From an uncultured Actinomycetes bacterium (lineage in GTDB: Bacteria > Actinomycetota > Thermoleophilia > Solirubrobacterales > 70-9): a stretch of DNA of 8,525 nt. Of this stretch, positions 5,110-8,525 are shown piece by piece. Numbering within the stretch: the first letter of the stretch is position 1; every line of letters starts with the position of its first letter. The notes beneath the pieces are model-generated. The model saw nothing but the letters and a program-made list of their open reading frames with translations. It did not search any database and was not told where the DNA came from. The position numbers and the translations under genes are program-made. The stretch covers positions 1 to 8,525 of the forward strand of contig CAMPIP010000100.1 in the NCBI GenBank assembly GCA_946886425.1, written 5' to 3'.

Positions 5110-7116
5110 TCACGAGGCCAGCCCCAGAGGAACGTCGGGGCGGTCCCAGGTCGCGGCGACCCGCTCGGCCGCCCGCCGCTCCTCGGCGAGGATCTCCTCG
5201 GCGGCCGCGACGACGCCGGTGTCGCCGGCCCGGGCCGCGACCCGCTTCAGCAGTTCGTAGGCGGCTACCTCGAGGTTCTCGAAGGCGAACGCGAAGCCAG
5301 CGAGCTTGGTGGTCGAGTCGGGCTGGGCGCCGAAGAATGCGGAGAGGTTGAGCCCGCCCGCCTTCAGGGCCGCGTCCTTGACGCTCGAGGTCTCGGCGCC
5401 GCGCTCCTCCAGCAGGCGCCCGATCCGCTCGCGGTGGCGCTGCGTCTCCTCCAGGTGCTCGCGGAAGGCGGCTTCGAGCGCCTCGTCGTCAACGCGCTCG
5501 GCGCCCGCTTCGAGCAGCTCGCCGGCCTGGCCCTCGAGGGCGTGGACGTCGCGCAGGTAGGCGAGCAGCGACTCCTCGACCTCTTCGCCCTCGGCACCGG
5601 CGAGGGCAGCCTCGACCGCGGCGTCGAACGACCGCTCCAGCCGCTCGGCCATCCGCTTCTCCTCGGCGCCGATCTCGGCCGCCATCCGCGCCGTCGCCTC
5701 GTCGCCGGCCCGCTCGGCGAGGCGCCGCAGCAGCTCGTAGGCGGCCAGCTCCATGTGCTCGTAGGAATAGGCGTGCATGGTCAGCTTCACCGGCGTGTCG
5801 GGCTGACTGGCCGCGAAAGCCACCATCGCCCAGCCGCCGGCGGCGCCGGCCGCGTCCTTCAGCTTCGCGGGCGAGCCACCGAGCGCTTCCAGCCGCTCGC
5901 GCACCCGCTCCTCCTGGACTTCGGTCTCGGCGAGGTGCTGCTCGAAGGCAGCGGCGAGGCGCTCGTCGCCGGCGATCTCCGGCGCCGCCCGCATCTGCGC
6001 CAGCGCCTGCTGCTCGATCGAGTGCACGTCGGCCAGGTACTTGACGATCTGCTCGTCGCGGTCGCGATCCCACTGGCGCCCGCCGACCCCGGTCTTCAGG
6101 TCAACGATCCGGGCCGCGGCGCTGTCCTCCTCCAGCGGCGGCGTCCCGCCGCCGTGGCCGTGGCGCATACCCTCCAGCAGCTCTTCCAGCGCCTCGAGGC
6201 TGCTGTGGCGCGGCTGCCAGCCCAGCTCCTCGCGGGCCCGCCGCGAGGACATCAGCGGCACGGCGAGAGCCATGTCGAGCCAGCCTGGCGGGGTCGGCTG
6301 CAGGCGCAGCCGCCAGCTCAGGTCGGCCAACCCGCGGACCAGGCGGGCCGGTACCGGGAAGCTGCGCACCCCAAGCCGCTCGGCCATCTCGCCGCCGCTG
6401 ATCGGGGGCTCGGCGGCGATGTTGAAGGCGCCGCCGACGTCAGCGAGGACGGCGCGCAGGTAGGCCTGGCCGACATCCTCGGAATGGACCGCCTGGAAGC
6501 GCAGCCGCTCGATCCGGGGCAGCGCCAGCAGAAGGTTGCGACGCAGGAGGAAGTTGGGCAGGAACGGCCCGACGAAGAGGCGGCGGATCTCGGTCGCCGC
6601 CTCGTCCTTGAAGATCAGCGCTGGCCGCAGCCGCACCACCCGCGTCCCGGGGTTCGCGGCTTCGAAGCGGTCGAGCTGCTTCTCGACGGCGACCTTGTGG
6701 CGCGAGTAAAAGGAGGTCGGCGTGCCCTCGGTGGGCCAGGTCTCATCGACCTCCTCGTCCTTGGGGCCCCGCGAGTAAGCGCCAACCGAGGAGGCGTAGA
6801 CGAGCTTTGGCACCTTCGCCGCGGCCACGGCTTCGAAGACGCGCTGGCTGCCCTCGACGTTGATCCGCTGCAGCATCGCCGCGTCGCGCGAGGGCTGGAT
6901 CGCCCAGGCGAGGTGGATCACGGCGTCGGCACCGCCGAAGATCTCCTCGAGGTCGGCGCTGAGGATGTCCCCCTCGACCCACCGGGTCTTCGCCGGCTCC
7001 TCGGCCGGCCGACGCCTTGCCAGCCCGACGATCTCCTCGATCTCCTCGCTACGGCCCAGCGCTTCGACGGCGCTGGTTCCGGCGTTCCCGGTGGCCCCGA
7101 TGACGATTACCTTCAT
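5110..7116 (-). CDS. NAD-dependent epimerase (extended SDR) fused to two tandem DUF892 ferritin-like domains
   Basis: The protein has 668 aa counted from the ATG at 7116; an ATG at 7125 in the same frame would add MAK. I prefer 7116 because the promoter-like GGGTAG box at 7126-7131 touches the earlier ATG, and SDR proteins usually begin MKVxVxGATG. Residues 1-320 are an atypical/extended short-chain dehydrogenase: GATGNAG (7-13), D-rich strand VEGDI, YASSVGAYS, Y137-SRH-K141 (YxxxK) and LRPAL. After a Gly-rich linker (about 320-350) come two homologous helical domains (about 352-505 and 512-660). Each has YLxDVHxxE, HLxET, a long helix pair, and an E-x-x-E-x-AAYELL helix, as in DUF892/YciF ferritin-like stress proteins. 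Many Glu/His at diiron-like positions suggest metal binding, which is inferred. SDR substrate unknown. It is the first gene of a probable operon with the dehydrogenase. Confidence 0.88.
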   Translation of the reverse strand: MKVIVIGATGNAGTSAVEALGRSEEIEEIVGLARRRPAEEPAKTRWVEGDILSADLEEIFGGADAVIHLAWAIQPSRDAAMLQRINVEGSQRVFEAVAAAKVPKLVYASSVGAYSRGPKDEEVDETWPTEGTPTSFYSRHKVAVEKQLDRFEAANPGTRVVRLRPALIFKDEAATEIRRLFVGPFLPNFLLRRNLLLALPRIERLRFQAVHSEDVGQAYLRAVLADVGGAFNIAAEPPISGGEMAERLGVRSFPVPARLVRGLADLSWRLRLQPTPPGWLDMALAVPLMSSRRAREELGWQPRHSSLEALEELLEGMRHGHGGGTPPLEEDSAAARIVDLKTGVGGRQWDRDRDEQIVKYLADVHSIEQQALAQMRAAPEIAGDERLAAAFEQHLAETEVQEERVRERLEALGGSPAKLKDAAGAAGGWAMVAFAASQPDTPVKLTMHAYSYEHMELAAYELLRRLAERAGDEATARMAAEIGAEEKRMAERLERSFDAAVEAALAGAEGEEVEESLLAYLRDVHALEGQAGELLEAGAERVDDEALEAAFREHLEETQRHRERIGRLLEERGAETSSVKDAALKAGGLNLSAFFGAQPDSTTKLAGFAFAFENLEVAAYELLKRVAARAGDTGVVAAAEEILAEERRAAERVAATWDRPDVPLGLAS

Positions 7117-7125
7117 CTTCGCCAT

Positions 7126-7150
7126 CTACCCAAGGCACCGGGACGAAAAC
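7126..7150 (-). promoter_or_regulatory. SigB/SigF-like promoter for the epimerase-DUF892 gene
   Basis: On the minus strand GTTT (7150-7147), a 15-nt spacer and GGGTAG (7131-7126) match the GTTT-N15-17-GGGTA pattern known for actinobacterial SigF/SigB stress promoters. Transcription starting about 7 nt downstream would begin near 7119, giving an almost leaderless mRNA for the ATG at 7116. The site occupies the 38-bp gap after the upstream gene. Confidence 0.5.
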
Positions 7151-7163
7151 GCGGCGGGGGCGG

Positions 7164-7634
7164 CTAGAGCGCCAGCGCCGCCGCCTTAACGTGCAGCGCC
7201 TCGAGGCGGTCCAGCTGCGCGGTCGCCCGCTCGGCCAGAGCCCCGAGGTCGAAGCTCGCCAGCTCGGCGGCGTGCGTGTGCTCGAGCGCCCGCCAGAGCC
7301 GGCGCTTGCCGGCGACGCCGATCTGCAGCAACTCGATCTCGTCGAGGCGACTGAGCGGCGAGTAGCCCCGCAACTGCCCGTTCGGCTTCAGCCGGCCGAG
7401 CCGCTCGCCGGCCACCGCCAGGGCGGGTTTCAGCCGGCCCCGTCCGACCCCGAGCCGCTCCATGATCGCGATCAGGGTCTCGCGATCGGCCTCGATCTCG
7501 GCGCAGATCTCGGCGACCGCCGGCCCGAACTCGGGATTGCCCTCGTTGCTGCCGCGCAACCGCCGCGCCAGCTCGAGGCCCGCCGTCGCTCCCGCCAAGT
7601 GGTCGTTCAGGTAGATCGAGAGCCGGCTTCCCAT
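7164..7634 (-). CDS. Conserved helical protein of unknown function (156 aa)
   Basis: A cytosolic, mostly alpha-helical 156-aa protein without signal peptide or membrane segment. It starts MGSRLSIYLNDHLAGATAGLELARRL and has clear blocks at 40-62 (AEICAEIEADRETLIAIMERLGV), 85-105 (NGQLRGYSPLSRLDEIELL) and 108-131 (AGKRRLWRALEHTHAAELASFDL). I recognise the pattern as one seen in uncharacterised actinobacterial proteins but can name no domain; a four-helix, ferritin-like bundle is a guess based on regular helices and the DUF892 neighbour. The ATG at 7634 follows GGAGG closely (2 nt), and a GGGTAG box lies 9 nt upstream. The TAG stop is 47 bp before the ATG of the epimerase-DUF892 gene. A stress-related role is inferred from context only. 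Confidence 0.8.
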   Translation of the reverse strand: MGSRLSIYLNDHLAGATAGLELARRLRGSNEGNPEFGPAVAEICAEIEADRETLIAIMERLGVGRGRLKPALAVAGERLGRLKPNGQLRGYSPLSRLDEIELLQIGVAGKRRLWRALEHTHAAELASFDLGALAERATAQLDRLEALHVKAAALAL

Positions 7635-7643
7635 GGCCTCCGC

Positions 7644-7670
7644 CTACCCACGCGGGAGCCGCGCCGAAAC
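7644..7670 (-). promoter_or_regulatory. SigB/SigF-like promoter for the 156-aa protein gene
   Basis: On the minus strand GTTT (7670-7667), a 17-nt spacer and GGGTAG (7649-7644) lie immediately upstream of the ATG at 7634, with 9 nt between box and start codon. The pattern fits the SigF/SigB consensus of actinobacteria. The expected transcription start is within a few bases of the ATG. Confidence 0.5.
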
Positions 7671-7701
7671 CCGGCGACACGCCCGATCGCGATAGGAGCG
7701 C

Positions 7702-7908
7702 TCAGGCCGCCAGGTGGAGGTGCTCGCGGCGGCGACGCAGCTCGATCAGCTCACCCGTCTCGGCGTGGACGGGCTCGAAGCTCGCCACCGCCAGCGTCAC
7801 GAAGCTGTAGCCGCACGCGCAGACCTCGCGCTCGACGTCGTCGAGGCTCTCGACGACGACATCGCGCTCCTCGGCGCAGCTCGAACAGAAGACGGTGACC
7901 TGCCACAT
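7702..7908 (-). CDS. Small zinc-ribbon-like protein (CxxC / CxC)
   Basis: A 68-aa protein from the ATG at 7908, starting MWQVTVFCSSCAEERDVVV. It has four cysteines arranged C8-x2-C11 and C30-x-C32 (VCACGYSF), consistent with one zinc-binding knuckle pair. The C-terminus is charged (ELIELRRRREHLHLAA). A GTG at 7971 in the same frame would add 21 basic residues (MPTPFRWLPRRSVRAERNHRG). I prefer 7908 because the cysteine motif then sits at the usual distance from the N-terminus, and because the longer form would leave just 5 bp to the divergent DUF72 start. Neither start has a good ribosome binding site. Function is unknown; small proteins of this form may bind nucleic acid or another protein. 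The gene ends 67 bp before the 156-aa gene start and could be the first of the minus-strand series. Confidence 0.65.
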   Translation of the reverse strand: MWQVTVFCSSCAEERDVVVESLDDVEREVCACGYSFVTLAVASFEPVHAETGELIELRRRREHLHLAA

Positions 7909-7961
7909 GCCGCGATGGTTGCGCTCCGCTCGGACGGACCGGCGTGGCAGCCACCTGAAGG

Positions 7962-7976
7962 GGGTAGGCACAACCC
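7962..7976 (+). promoter_or_regulatory. GGGTAG box upstream of the DUF72 gene
   Basis: GGGTAG (7962-7967) precedes the ATG at 7977 by exactly 9 nt, the same spacing as at the two minus-strand genes. There is no GTTT at the expected -35 position; the nearest is GTGG (7944-7947). It may be a weak member of the same promoter class or a chance match; an extended -10 TAGGCA reading is also possible. Confidence 0.35.
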
Positions 7977-8525
7977 ATGGCGAAGCGGCGGGTCCGGATC
8001 GGCTGCTCGGGCTGGAGCTACGACGACTGGCGCGGCGGCCTCTATCCCGAGGGGCTGCCGCGGCGGCGCTGGCTGGAGCGCTACGCCGAGGTCTTCGACA
8101 CGGTCGAGGTCAACGCGACCTTCTACCGGCTCCCGAAGGAATCGACCGTCGCGGCGTGGGTCGAGCAGGTCCCCGGCGACTTCCTCTTCGCGGTCAAGGC
8201 GAGCCGCTACCTGACCCACGTCAAGCGGCTCGCCGACATCGCCGACGGGGTCGCCCGCTTCTGGGAGCCGCTCGAGCCGCTGCGGCGGGGCCGGCGCCTG
8301 GGCCCGGTGCTCTGGCAGCTGCCGGAGAACTTCCACCGCGACGACGACCTGCTCGCCGCCGCGCTCGACGCGCTGCCCCGCGCCGAGCACTGCTTCGAGT
8401 TCCGCCACCCGAGCTGGTTCGCGAAGCCGGTCCGGGAGCTCCTCGAGGAGCGCGGCGCCTCGCTGGCGATCGGCGACGACAAGCGCCGCCCCCTGCCCGA
8501 CGCCGCCCCGGTCGGCCCCCTCGCC
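7977..8525 (+). CDS. DUF72 (YecE-like) TIM-barrel protein, 3' end outside window
   Basis: The ATG at 7977 opens a frame with no stop up to the right edge, giving 183 residues of a family usually 230-300 aa long. Family blocks are in order: RIGCSGWSYDDWRG (7-20), EVNATFYRLP (44-53), FAVKASRYLTH (71-81), LWQLPENF (112-119) and FEFRHPSWF (140-148). DUF72 proteins adopt a TIM-barrel fold; their biochemical role is not established. The region before the ATG contains GGTAGG (7963-7968, 9 nt upstream), which could serve as a weak ribosome site or be part of a promoter box. The gene is divergent from the zinc-ribbon gene and starts a new plus-strand unit. Confidence 0.93.
   Translation, partial: MAKRRVRIGCSGWSYDDWRGGLYPEGLPRRRWLERYAEVFDTVEVNATFYRLPKESTVAAWVEQVPGDFLFAVKASRYLTHVKRLADIADGVARFWEPLEPLRRGRRLGPVLWQLPENFHRDDDLLAAALDALPRAEHCFEFRHPSWFAKPVRELLEERGASLAIGDDKRRPLPDAAPVGPLA

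Noticed and set aside
4420..7167. A 915-codon open frame on the plus strand across the dehydrogenase and epimerase genes
   Set aside because: It is the antisense shadow of two well-supported minus-strand genes in GC-rich DNA; its translation has no recognisable domain and is dominated by Leu/Arg/Gly/Ala/Asp runs.
7672..7701. ATCGCGAT palindrome between the zinc-ribbon and 156-aa genes as an operator
   Set aside because: Short GATCGC-type palindromes are expected often in DNA of this composition, and no second copy or regulator is linked to it.

Overview
The window is very GC-rich (about 70%) and almost fully coding. The protein families and their style (collagen-like protein with an ANSINGG-type N-terminus, actinobacterial thioredoxin-reductase-like flavoprotein, DUF892 proteins, bacterial topoisomerase IB, DUF72) suggest a high-GC actinobacterium, probably of the Thermoleophilia/Solirubrobacterales type. 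The taxonomic call is an inference from sequence style. No RNA gene, CRISPR array or transposase was found.

Left part, 1-2656, mostly plus strand. A reading frame entering from the left edge begins with a piece of an M1 aminopeptidase N and passes in frame into a thioredoxin-reductase-like flavoprotein, ending at 1363. From 1364 to 1894 there is no intact gene. This stretch holds a long, nearly symmetrical inverted repeat (1435-1500), a decayed 3' piece of a RibD/DHFR-like reductase on the minus strand (about 1540-1806), and a weak promoter candidate for the next gene. A secreted or anchored collagen-like protein follows (1895-2656).

Middle and right part, 2669-7908, all minus strand. Read in transcription order from the right: a 68-aa CxxC/CxC zinc-ribbon-like protein, a 156-aa helical protein of unknown function, an NAD-dependent epimerase fused to two ferritin-like DUF892 domains, a zinc-dependent alcohol/formaldehyde dehydrogenase, a remnant of a flavodoxin/NAD(P)H-FMN reductase gene, and a complete topoisomerase IB. 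The last four are tightly packed (21-bp, 6-bp and -4-bp junctions) and look like one operon. A divergent DUF72 gene begins at 7977 and runs off the right edge.

Two themes stand out. First, three starts (7116, 7634, 7977) carry the same arrangement, GGGTAG followed by exactly 9 nt and then ATG. Two of them also have GTTT 15 or 17 nt upstream, which resembles the stress sigma factor (SigB/SigF) promoter of actinobacteria. With stress-type products (DUF892, aldehyde/alcohol detoxification, topoisomerase), this suggests a general-stress module. Second, three loci in 4 kb are broken or fused: aminopeptidase::reductase, the DHFR-like remnant, and the flavodoxin remnant. This points either to real deletion activity or to assembly collapse.
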